Shown: positions 22,969 through 30,293 of the stretch, piece after piece
Layout: every line of letters starts with the position of its first letter
Numbering within the stretch: position 1 is the stretch's first letter
NCBI GenBank assembly: GCA_018648265.1
Contig: JABGRN010000064.1
Span: 1-34,521 of the forward strand
Direction: 5' to 3'
Origin: Prolixibacteraceae bacterium
GTDB lineage: Bacteria > Bacteroidota > Bacteroidia > Bacteroidales > Prolixibacteraceae
Length of the DNA stretch: 34,521 nt
Program-made: the position numbers and the translations under genes
Notes under the pieces: model-generated
Seen by the model: the letters and a program-made list of their open reading frames with translations, nothing else
Told to the model about the DNA's origin: nothing
The model's database searches: none

Positions 22969-23144
22969 TCGTATATATTTGTAATTCTTAAAAAATGCAG
23001 TTACAAATCAGTTAAAGAATTTAAAAATAGTTAAAAATAAAATTACAATTTACATGAAACGAACTTCGATAATAATTATTGAATAAAAGAATCATTATTG
23101 GAGAGTTCCATTAAATACCATTAAAAATTTAAAATTATAATGAA

Positions 23145-24923
23145 ATGAAAGGATTTTTTAAATATGTATTGGCAACAATTGTTGGAATTATAGCAATTTC
23201 GATTATTGGCTTTTTCTTCTTTTTTATAATAATCGGGGCACTTGTTTCTTCAACCGAAAAACAAGTTTCAGTTCAAAATAATTCGATGTTGGTTTTAAAC
23301 CTCGACAGACAAATTGTTGATCGTGCACCAAATGATCCGTTTGAAGATTTGGATATTCCTGGATTTAACCAGGCAAAAATGGTTGGAATGGACGATATTA
23401 CAAAATCTTTGGAGAAAGCTGTTGACGATGATCGAATTAAAGGAGTTTATTTAAAGCTTTCGGTTGTAAACGGTGGAATGGCAACTGTTGAAGAGATTAG
23501 AAATGCCTTAATTGCTTTTAAAGACAGTTGCGATAAACCAATTTATGCTCATGCAGAAAAATTTCTGCTGGGGCAAAAAGCATATTATCTGGCAACGGTA
23601 GCCGATAAAATTGTGATTCACCCAGAAGTTGCAGTTGATTTTAGAGGAATTGGCGGCGAAATGATGTTCTATAAAAACGCCCTTAAAAAAATTGGCGTTG
23701 AAATGCAAATTGTGCGTCACGGCAAATTTAAAGCTGCAGTTGAACCATTTTTGCTCGATAAAATGAGCGAAGAAAACCGCGAGCAACAACTTACTTACAT
23801 GGGAAGTTTATGGAACCACATGTTAAATGGAATTTCGGAAAAAAGAAATATTTCGATTGAACAGTTAAATGCGTTGGCAGACGAAGTTCAGACTTTTAAT
23901 AAAGGAAATAAAGCTGTTAAATCTGGTTTGGTTGACGAAGTAAAATACAAAGATGAGGTTTTAAACGATCTTCGGGAGATTACTGGAATTAAAGGGACAA
24001 AGGGAGTTCCGGTTATTAGTGCTTCCAATTATGCCGATGTTCCGGTTAAAACTAAAGGGAAAGGATACAGTAGAAATAAAGTAGCAGTAATTTATGCAAG
24101 TGGAGATATTGGACTTTCTTTTGGGGGGGAATATATTGATGGAGATAAATTATCGAAAGAAATTCGCAAAGTGCGGCAAGACAGTAGTTATAAAGCTATT
24201 GTTTTGAGAATTGATTCCCCGGGAGGAACTATTTTTGATTCGGAAACTATTTGGCGTGAAGTAGAATTGGCTTCAGATGAAAAAACGCTGGTTGTTTCTT
24301 TTGGAGACGTTGCTGCTTCGGGTGGATATTACATTGCATGTCCGGCAGATAAAATCGTTGCAAGTCCAAACACGATTACCGGGTCGATTGGTATTTTTGG
24401 TCAGATTCCCAATATTGGTGAATTGCTAAATGATAAATTAGGGATTTCAACCGACGTTGTAAAAACAAACAAAAATTCAGATTTACTTACATTAACCCGC
24501 CCAATGACAGATTATGAAAGGCAAATGATGCAGGCAAATATTGAAGATGGTTACAACACTTTTATTTCGCATGTTGCCGATGGCCGGGGAATGACAAAAG
24601 AGCAAGTTGATGAAATTGGACAAGGGCGAGTTTGGAGTGGCGAAAATGCCATAGAAATTGGCTTAATTGATGAGTTTGGCGGATTACAAGATGCGATAAA
24701 TTTAGCTGTTGAAATGGAAGGTCTTGAAAATTATCGCACCGTTTCTTTACCTTATTTACCCGATCCGTTTGAAGAATTATTTAAAGTTGGTTCTGATAAT
24801 ATTCGTGCCCGTTTTATTAAAAATGAACTGGGCGAAAAATACCGTTATTACGAATATTTTAAAAAGGCATCGCAAATGAACGGCATTTATGCACGAATGC
24901 CTTATGATTTGAGTATAAATTAA
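23145..24923 (+). CDS. sppA: Signal peptide peptidase SppA, 67-kDa type (protease IV)
   Basis: A 592-residue protein with one N-terminal membrane helix (about residues 7-32) and two tandem SppA domains, as in E. coli protease IV. The Ser/Lys dyad is intact: the general-base Lys196 in HGKFKAAVEPF, where E. coli has Lys209, and the nucleophile Ser392 in GDVAASGGYYIA. The IDSPGGT segment precedes the nucleophile. It degrades signal peptides remaining in the inner membrane after export. It is followed by a strong terminator and lies just ahead of lpxK, but is probably transcribed separately. Confidence 0.96.
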   Translation: MKGFFKYVLATIVGIIAISIIGFFFFFIIIGALVSSTEKQVSVQNNSMLVLNLDRQIVDRAPNDPFEDLDIPGFNQAKMVGMDDITKSLEKAVDDDRIKGVYLKLSVVNGGMATVEEIRNALIAFKDSCDKPIYAHAEKFLLGQKAYYLATVADKIVIHPEVAVDFRGIGGEMMFYKNALKKIGVEMQIVRHGKFKAAVEPFLLDKMSEENREQQLTYMGSLWNHMLNGISEKRNISIEQLNALADEVQTFNKGNKAVKSGLVDEVKYKDEVLNDLREITGIKGTKGVPVISASNYADVPVKTKGKGYSRNKVAVIYASGDIGLSFGGEYIDGDKLSKEIRKVRQDSSYKAIVLRIDSPGGTIFDSETIWREVELASDEKTLVVSFGDVAASGGYYIACPADKIVASPNTITGSIGIFGQIPNIGELLNDKLGISTDVVKTNKNSDLLTLTRPMTDYERQMMQANIEDGYNTFISHVADGRGMTKEQVDEIGQGRVWSGENAIEIGLIDEFGGLQDAINLAVEMEGLENYRTVSLPYLPDPFEELFKVGSDNIRARFIKNELGEKYRYYEYFKKASQMNGIYARMPYDLSIN

Positions 24924-24940
24924 ATACGCAAATTAAGTTG

Positions 24941-24976
24941 AAAAGGATGCATTTAATAAAGGTGCATCCTTTTTTA
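24941..24976 (+). terminator. Strong intrinsic terminator after sppA
   Basis: Perfect 11-bp arms AAAAGGATGCA (24941-24951) and TGCATCCTTTT (24963-24973), an 11-nt loop and a T-run to 24975. It separates sppA from lpxK. Confidence 0.88.
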
Positions 24977-25011
24977 TTATATTAGCTTTCGTAAAATTCA
25001 GAATATTAATT

Positions 25012-26115
25012 GTGAAATTATTCTTATTACCTTTTTCATGGCTGTTCGGATTTGTGGTTTATCTCCGCAATCAATTTTACGATCTGGGTTTCCTTAAATC
25101 GACGGAATTCGATGTTCCTGTAATTTCAATTGGAAATATTACTGTTGGAGGAACAGGTAAAACCCCGCATGTTGAATATCTGATCACTCAATTAAAAGAT
25201 AAGTTTAATGTTGTAACATTAAGTAGAGGCTACAAACGTAAAACGAAAGGTTTTAGGTTAGCGAAAATCGATTCTACTGTTGCTGAAGTAGGCGATGAAC
25301 CTCTTCAAATTAAAAAGAAATTTCCTGAAATTACAGTTTCAGTTTGTGAAAACAGAGTAACAGGGGTTGAAAATCTTTTGTATTCAGTAAATGAAAAAAC
25401 GCCCGATGTTATTTTGCTTGACGATGCATTTCAACATCGCAGGATAAAACCCGGAATTAATATTTTGCTTATCGATTACAACAGACAAATAAAAGAGGAT
25501 ACACTTTTACCGGCTGGCAGATTGCGCGAAGGAGTTGCCCAAACACGGAGAGCTGATATTATTATTTTTACTAAATGTCCGGCAGAGGTAACTCCAATAA
25601 TGCTAAGAATTCTTCAGAAAGATGTACAATTAAAACCTTATCAGAAATTATATTTTACAACCTTTGATTATGGAAAAATAAAGCCAGGTTTTTCAGCTGT
25701 TAATATCAACGAGAGTTTTTATTCCGAAAAAAAACATTCAATATTAATTGTAAGTGGTGTTGCTTCGCCGGCCCTGATTCAAAATCACTTAGAAAAATTT
25801 TCAAAAAACGTGGAAATTCTTTCATATCCCGATCATCATAATTATACAATCGACGACATTCATTCAATTATGCGTAATTTTAACCAGTTGAAGGGTGAAA
25901 AAAAACTGATTGTTACCACTGAAAAAGATTTGATGCGTTTTAACGAGATAAAGAATCTACCCGGCGAACTCGAAAATGTGCTCTTTTATTTGCCTATAAA
26001 AGTTCAGTTTTTAAACGGAGAAGAAAAAATGTTCAATAAAAAGATAATAAATTATGTTGGAGAAAATAAAAGCAACCGCGAACTTCATAAAAGAAAGAAT
26101 AAACTCCAGTCCTGA
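25012..26115 (+). CDS. lpxK: Tetraacyldisaccharide 4'-kinase (lipid A biosynthesis)
   Basis: A 367-residue protein that phosphorylates the 4'-position of the lipid A disaccharide precursor at the inner membrane. An N-terminal membrane-associated helix is followed by the Walker A loop GNITVGGTGKTP (residues 41-52). Family segments SRGYKRKTKGF, DDAFQHRRIKPGINILLID and LLPAGRLREG follow. It starts with GTG at 25012, which gives the usual N-terminus. The last 62 bp overlap the start of the purine nucleoside phosphorylase gene in a different frame, so the two are probably translated together. Confidence 0.96.
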   Translation: MKLFLLPFSWLFGFVVYLRNQFYDLGFLKSTEFDVPVISIGNITVGGTGKTPHVEYLITQLKDKFNVVTLSRGYKRKTKGFRLAKIDSTVAEVGDEPLQIKKKFPEITVSVCENRVTGVENLLYSVNEKTPDVILLDDAFQHRRIKPGINILLIDYNRQIKEDTLLPAGRLREGVAQTRRADIIIFTKCPAEVTPIMLRILQKDVQLKPYQKLYFTTFDYGKIKPGFSAVNINESFYSEKKHSILIVSGVASPALIQNHLEKFSKNVEILSYPDHHNYTIDDIHSIMRNFNQLKGEKKLIVTTEKDLMRFNEIKNLPGELENVLFYLPIKVQFLNGEEKMFNKKIINYVGENKSNRELHKRKNKLQS

Positions 26116-26866
26116 AATTGGAATTATTCTGGGAACCGGTTTGGGTGGTTTGGTAAATGAAATTGAAATTATTGATTCCATTCCTTATGGTGAAATTCCA
26201 AACTTTCCCATTTCAACGGTCGAAGGACACGCCGGTAGATTAATTTATGGAAAACTTGGAAACAAGGAAATTTTGGCAATGCAAGGACGATTTCATTATT
26301 ACGAAGGTTACTCGATGCTTGAAGTTACATTTCCGGTTCGGGTATTGAAACTTGTTGGAATTACCAGCCTTTTCGTTTCAAATGCAAGTGGTGGATTAAA
26401 CCCCGACTTTCAGGTTGGCGAAATTGTTTTAATTACCGACCATATAAATTTCTTCCCGGAACATCCATTACGGGGAAAAAACGAAGCGGATTTAGGAACA
26501 CGCTTCCCTGACATGAGCCGATGCTACGATGAACGTTTGCGCCATAAAGCAAAATTAATTGCACTTGAAAATAATGTAACAGTACGCGAAGGAGTTTATG
26601 CCGGAGTTTCCGGACCTACTTTCGAAACACCAGCCGAATACAAAATGTTCCGTATTTTAGGTGGCGATCTTGTGGGAATGTCAACTGTTCCTGAAGTAAT
26701 CGTCGCCCGACACATGAATTTGAAGGTGTTTGGAATATCGATAGTTACCGACAGTGGTGTACCCGGCGAAATCGTTGAGGTTTCGCATGAAGAGGTTCAG
26801 GAAGTTGCCATGAAAGCCGAACCAAAAATGACCTTAATTATGAAAAAGCTTATTGAAAGTCTGTAA
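26054..26866 (+). CDS. punA: Purine nucleoside phosphorylase (PNP-I family)
   Basis: A 270-residue protein of the trimeric PNP class, which splits purine nucleosides with phosphate for salvage. It has the phosphate-binding GTGLGGL near the N-terminus, the MQGRFHYYEGY motif, VSNASGGLNPDFQVGEI, the GVYAGVSGPTFETPAEY motif and MSTVPEVIVARHM. The start inside lpxK is supported by the normal PNP N-terminus (LEKIKATANFIKERI, then the phosphate loop). A nucleoside transporter encoded near the left end of the window could supply its substrate. Confidence 0.95.
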   Translation: MLEKIKATANFIKERINSSPEIGIILGTGLGGLVNEIEIIDSIPYGEIPNFPISTVEGHAGRLIYGKLGNKEILAMQGRFHYYEGYSMLEVTFPVRVLKLVGITSLFVSNASGGLNPDFQVGEIVLITDHINFFPEHPLRGKNEADLGTRFPDMSRCYDERLRHKAKLIALENNVTVREGVYAGVSGPTFETPAEYKMFRILGGDLVGMSTVPEVIVARHMNLKVFGISIVTDSGVPGEIVEVSHEEVQEVAMKAEPKMTLIMKKLIESL

Positions 26867-26867
26867 T

Positions 26868-26904
26868 AGTTTCAAAGTTTTAAGTTTTTAGGTTCAAGTT
26901 TAAG
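26868..26904 (+). repeat. Degenerate heptad repeat upstream of the SMP-30 gene
   Basis: Units of 7-8 bp read AGTTTCA, AAGTTTT, AAGTTTTT, AGGTTCA and AGTTTAA. It is a weaker version of the array at 18280 and again lies shortly upstream of a GTCATTCC palindrome. Confidence 0.55.
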
Positions 26905-26928
26905 TAGCCAGAGAATTAACCGTTTATT

Positions 26929-26953
26929 GTCATTCCCACGAAAGTGGGAATCT
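26929..26953. repeat. Palindromic repeat (GTCATTCC...GGAATCT type) with GAAA tetraloop
   Basis: Perfect 8-bp arms ATTCCCAC (26932-26939) and GTGGGAAT (26944-26951) enclose GAAA. The flanks GTC and CT match the element at 18319-18344, although the stem interiors differ. It sits 21 bp before the SMP-30 ATG. Confidence 0.75.
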
Positions 26954-26974
26954 CCAACTAAATAAGCAGATTGA

Positions 26975-27919
26975 ATGAAAATACATCTAATTTTTTTGAT
27001 TGCAGTATTTTTTCTAATAAGTTGTTCAACTCAAAATTCAAACGAAGTGGAAGTTGTTATCGATTCAAAATCGGAGTTGGGAGAAGGAGCTATCTGGAAC
27101 CAGAAAACAGGAGAATTAATATGGATAAATATTACTGGCAAAATTCTGAATTTTTATAATCCGGCTACTGGTTATAATAAAGAAATGTTTACCGGACAAA
27201 TGATTGGAACTGTTGTTCCAACAAATTCGGGTGACGTTTTGGTGGCCCTGCAAAATGGAATTTATAAATTGGACACTAAATCGGGAACTAAAAAATTAAT
27301 AATTGATCCGGAGGAAAACATTCCAAATAATCGTTTTAATGATGGTAAATGCGACCCGGCCGGCCGTTTTTGGGCAGGGACAATGAGTACAAAAGGTGAA
27401 CTAGAAAAGGGTACTTTATACCGTTTGGATGCTGACAGCACCATTCATAAAATGGTTGAAAAAGTGAGTATTTCTAACGGAATTGCTTGGTCGTTAGATT
27501 TTAAAAAGATGTATTACATTGATACACCTACTCAGAAAGTAATGGCTTACGATTATGATAATAAAACTGGTGAATTAAGTAATCCATCAGTTGCTGTTGA
27601 AGTTCCAGTTGAAATGGGGTCGCCCGATGGAATGACGATAGATTCTGATGGAAATATTTGGGTAGCACTTTGGGGCGGTTCGGCAGTTACTTGCTGGAAT
27701 CCGGAAACTGGAAAGTTAATTCAGACAATAAAAGTACCGGCAAAAAATGTTACTTCGTGTGCTTTTGGCGATGATGATTTGGGTACACTTTATATTACCT
27801 CGGCCAGAATTGGAACCAGTGACGATGATTTGAACAAATACCCAAACTCGGGAAGTGTTTTTAAAACAAAACCGGGTGTTAAAGGAGTGGGGGCTTTTTC
27901 ATTTAAAGGTGAATTTTAA
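26975..27919 (+). CDS. SMP-30/gluconolactonase-family lipoprotein
   Basis: A 314-residue lipoprotein with a signal ending in a lipobox at Cys17 (LISC). The mature part is a six-bladed propeller of the SMP-30/gluconolactonase/LRE family. Expected metal ligands are visible: Glu in LGEGAIW, Asn in NRFNDGKCDPAGRFWAGTM, Asn in SNGIAWS and Asp in SPDGMTIDSDGNIW. Family members hydrolyse sugar lactones or similar esters with a divalent metal. Being lipid-anchored, it should act in the periplasm or at the outer membrane. It is followed 9 bp later by the PrsW-like gene, so the two are probably cotranscribed. Confidence 0.9.
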   Translation: MKIHLIFLIAVFFLISCSTQNSNEVEVVIDSKSELGEGAIWNQKTGELIWINITGKILNFYNPATGYNKEMFTGQMIGTVVPTNSGDVLVALQNGIYKLDTKSGTKKLIIDPEENIPNNRFNDGKCDPAGRFWAGTMSTKGELEKGTLYRLDADSTIHKMVEKVSISNGIAWSLDFKKMYYIDTPTQKVMAYDYDNKTGELSNPSVAVEVPVEMGSPDGMTIDSDGNIWVALWGGSAVTCWNPETGKLIQTIKVPAKNVTSCAFGDDDLGTLYITSARIGTSDDDLNKYPNSGSVFKTKPGVKGVGAFSFKGEF

Positions 27920-27928
27920 TTTATTAGC

Positions 27929-28639
27929 ATGAACTTATTTATTCTCTCATTGGCCCCGGTTATTATTATTGCCGGTTATGTTTATTTCCGCGATAAATAT
28001 GAAAGAGAACCAATCCGGCTGCTAATTTTTGCGTTGCTGGCAGGTGCATTAACCGTAATCCCGATTTTGTTTCTTGAGCAGTTCCTGGATAAATTTACCG
28101 AACTCTTCCCTGGATTATCGGCTGCAGCCTGGAAAGCTTTTGTGGTTGCCGGGTTTTCAGAAGAATTATTTAAATACATTGCACTTTATCTTTTGATTTG
28201 GAAAAGCAGGGAGTTCAACGAAAAGTTTGACGGGATTGTTTATGCGGTGTTTGTTTCTCTGGGGTTTGCAGCCGTTGAGAATGTGATGTATGTAATGGGA
28301 AACGGATTGAGTACAGGTATTATGAGAGCTATTACAGCAGTTCCGGCCCATGCAGTTTTTGGAATTACAATGGGGTTTTATTTTGGGCTTGCAAAATTTT
28401 ATGAAAAGGAAAGAAATCAACTGAAAATAAAAGCTCTGCTTTACCCAATTTTATTACACGGAATTTACGACTTTATTCTTTTCACCGGAATTGAATGGTT
28501 GACAATTGTATTCTTCGCCTTTGTTGTATTCCTTTATATTTCAGGATTAAAACGAATAAAAAAACTTTCAGACCAATCGATTTATAAAACTGATTTTGAT
28601 TTGTTGAACAAGAAATTTGAGCAGGATCAGAATCGATAA
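27929..28639 (+). CDS. PrsW-family intramembrane metalloprotease
   Basis: A 236-residue polytopic membrane protein with the PrsW/CAAX-protease-like signature: Glu78-Glu79 with Lys82 (SEELFK), FAAVEN with Glu117 and Asn118, His141 (PAHAVFG) and His177 (HGIYDF). About seven hydrophobic helices are present. In Bacillus, PrsW performs site-1 cleavage of an anti-sigma factor. That is interesting given the two ECF/membrane pairs in this window, though they lie about 20 kb away and no link is shown. All key residues are present, so it is probably active. Confidence 0.9.
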   Translation: MNLFILSLAPVIIIAGYVYFRDKYEREPIRLLIFALLAGALTVIPILFLEQFLDKFTELFPGLSAAAWKAFVVAGFSEELFKYIALYLLIWKSREFNEKFDGIVYAVFVSLGFAAVENVMYVMGNGLSTGIMRAITAVPAHAVFGITMGFYFGLAKFYEKERNQLKIKALLYPILLHGIYDFILFTGIEWLTIVFFAFVVFLYISGLKRIKKLSDQSIYKTDFDLLNKKFEQDQNR

Positions 28640-28662
28640 AACTACAAATCATTTTTTTGAGT

Positions 28663-28670
28663 TATATTTG
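28663..28670 (+). promoter_or_regulatory. Candidate -7 box just before the MNT antitoxin gene
   Basis: TATATTTG matches TAnnTTTG and ends 4 bp before the ATG at 28675, so a transcript from here would be nearly leaderless. No -33 element is seen at normal spacing. It may be a chance match. Confidence 0.3.
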
Positions 28671-28674
28671 AATT

Positions 28675-28995
28675 ATGGTAATTGACGAACTAATTCAAAA
28701 CAATAAACAAGGCTTTTTCAATCTGTGTAAAGATCATCAGGTTAAATATCTTTTTGCATTTGGCTCAGTTGTTACCAACCGGTTTGATGTGAAAAAAAGT
28801 GATATTGATTTGATTGTTGAAATAGAAGAACCCGATCCAATTGAAAGAGGAGAAAAAATACTCTCACTATGGGATAAATTAGAAGTTTTTTTTAAAAAGA
28901 AAGTTGACTTGCTTTCTAACCCAAACATTAGAAATCCATATCTTAGACAAAGTATTGAGGAATCAAAAGTACTGATCTATGACGGTTCAAAGTAA
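28675..28995 (+). CDS. MntA-type minimal nucleotidyltransferase antitoxin
   Basis: A 106-residue protein with the minimal nucleotidyltransferase motif: Gly30-Ser31, then Asp43 and Asp45 (KSDIDLIVE), and a third acidic residue at Asp78 (KKVDLLS). These form the metal and ATP site of the polymerase-beta-like fold. In MntA/HepT systems the enzyme neutralises its partner by adding AMP to it. It overlaps the HepT-like gene by 17 bp, the usual layout. The pair lies between a membrane protease gene and a metabolic gene. Confidence 0.88.
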   Translation: MVIDELIQNNKQGFFNLCKDHQVKYLFAFGSVVTNRFDVKKSDIDLIVEIEEPDPIERGEKILSLWDKLEVFFKKKVDLLSNPNIRNPYLRQSIEESKVLIYDGSK

Positions 28996-29314
28996 AAAAT
29001 ATCTTGACGATATTCTTTTTGCAATAGAATCTATTGAGGAATTTATTGTTGATATTAACTCTTTTGCAGAATATACAAATGATAAAAAAACACGCAGTGC
29101 TGTTGAAAGGCAAATGGGGATTATTGGAGAAGCTGCAAACAAATATGATAAGTTAAATCTCAAAAAACCTCTTAAAAACTTAAAACAAATAATTGGACTG
29201 CGAAATCGAATTATTCATGCGGATGATAGCATCGATGATGCAATAATTTGGGCAATTATAAAAAATTATCTTTCTCCTTTAAAAAAAGAAGTACAGCAAA
29301 AAATAAGTAAATAA
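28979..29314 (+). CDS. HepT-like toxin (DUF86/HEPN family) with altered RX4HXY motif
   Basis: A 111-residue all-helical HEPN-fold protein, the usual partner of MNT nucleotidyltransferases. The family motif RX4HXY, which forms the RNase site and carries the tyrosine that is AMPylated in characterised systems, is here Arg75-x4-His80-Ala-Asp82 (LRNRIIHADD). The tyrosine is therefore replaced by aspartate. The Arg and His are kept, so RNase activity might remain, but control by AMPylation at that site cannot work the standard way. The frame is clean and the length normal. It ends 1 bp before the next gene's ATG. Confidence 0.87.
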   Translation: MTVQSKKYLDDILFAIESIEEFIVDINSFAEYTNDKKTRSAVERQMGIIGEAANKYDKLNLKKPLKNLKQIIGLRNRIIHADDSIDDAIIWAIIKNYLSPLKKEVQQKISK

Positions 29315-29315
29315 C

Positions 29316-30263
29316 ATGACCTTCATTCCAATCTATTCAGACATTGAAAAAGCACATAAAATTGTGCAAAAATATGCTCATCGTACCCCGGTTTTATCTT
29401 CTTCGAGCATAAATAAAATAGTTGGCGGAGAACTATATTTTAAGTGTGAAAATTTTCAAAAAGTGGGGGCTTTCAAATTTCGTGGTGCTTGTAATGCTGT
29501 TTTTTCTCTTTCTGAAGAAGATGCAAAAAAAGGTGTGGGAACTCACTCTTCAGGAAATCATGCAGCGGCTTTGGCGCTGGCAGCAAAAATGCGTGGAATT
29601 GACGCACATATTGTAATGCCCGAAAATTCACCTGTAATTAAAAAGAAAGCAGTTGCCGGTTACGGTGCAAAAATTACTTTCTGCAAACCAACATTGCAGG
29701 CACGAGAAAGTACGTTGGCAAAAGTTATTGAAGAAACCGGGGCAACAGAAATTCACCCGTATAATAATTTTAATGTGATTGCCGGGCAAGGAACTGCGGC
29801 AAAAGAATTAATTGAAGATTCCGGCAAATTTGATATAATTATTGCGCCGGTTGGTGGTGGCGGCTTATTGAGTGGGACTGCTCTTTCAACAAAATATTTA
29901 CTTCCTAATTGCAAAGTAATTGCAGCTGAACCTGCCGGTGCAGACGATGCATTTCGTTCGTTCAAAGCAAAAAAACTTTTCCCATCCGAAAACCCAAAAA
30001 CGATTGCCGATGGATTGTTAACGTCGCTTGGTGATCGAAATTTTGAAATTATTCTCGACAAAGTAGATGATATTGTAACCGTTTCGGAAGAAAATATTGT
30101 AGCAGCAATGCGAATGATTTGGGAACGGATGAAAATAATTATTGAGCCTTCATCGGCAGTTCCACTAGCTGCAATACTGGAAGGCAAAATCGACATTAAA
30201 AATAAAAAGGCCGGGATAATTCTTTCGGGTGGGAATTTGGATTTGGGAAAGTTACCTTTTTAG
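29316..30263 (+). CDS. Threonine dehydratase/serine racemase-like PLP enzyme
   Basis: A 315-residue fold-type II PLP enzyme. Lys54 (GAFKFRGA) binds the cofactor, SSGNHAAA is the substrate and carboxylate loop, and APVGGGGLLSG is the phosphate-binding glycine loop. There is no C-terminal ACT regulatory domain. It is therefore like catabolic threonine deaminase (TdcB) or serine racemase rather than biosynthetic IlvA; these cannot be separated by eye. It deaminates threonine or serine, or racemises serine. Its ATG is 1 bp after the HepT-like stop, so it is probably translated from the same transcript. Confidence 0.92.
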   Translation: MTFIPIYSDIEKAHKIVQKYAHRTPVLSSSSINKIVGGELYFKCENFQKVGAFKFRGACNAVFSLSEEDAKKGVGTHSSGNHAAALALAAKMRGIDAHIVMPENSPVIKKKAVAGYGAKITFCKPTLQARESTLAKVIEETGATEIHPYNNFNVIAGQGTAAKELIEDSGKFDIIIAPVGGGGLLSGTALSTKYLLPNCKVIAAEPAGADDAFRSFKAKKLFPSENPKTIADGLLTSLGDRNFEIILDKVDDIVTVSEENIVAAMRMIWERMKIIIEPSSAVPLAAILEGKIDIKNKKAGIILSGGNLDLGKLPF

Positions 30264-30293
30264 GAATTCAATTCTATTTTCTAAGGTTGGTTT

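Noticed and set aside
22974-22981. TATATTTG on the plus strand as the sppA promoter
   Set aside because: No -33 element at proper spacing, and the leader would be ~160 nt; a chance match in AT-rich sequence is likely.
27929-28639. PrsW-like protease as site-1 protease for the window's ECF partners
   Set aside because: The genes are about 20 kb apart and the candidate anti-sigma proteins have no visible periplasmic cleavage domain; kept only as a remark.
29753-30196. 147-codon minus-strand open frame
   Set aside because: Antisense shadow of the PLP enzyme, with serine- and isoleucine-rich composition and no family features.
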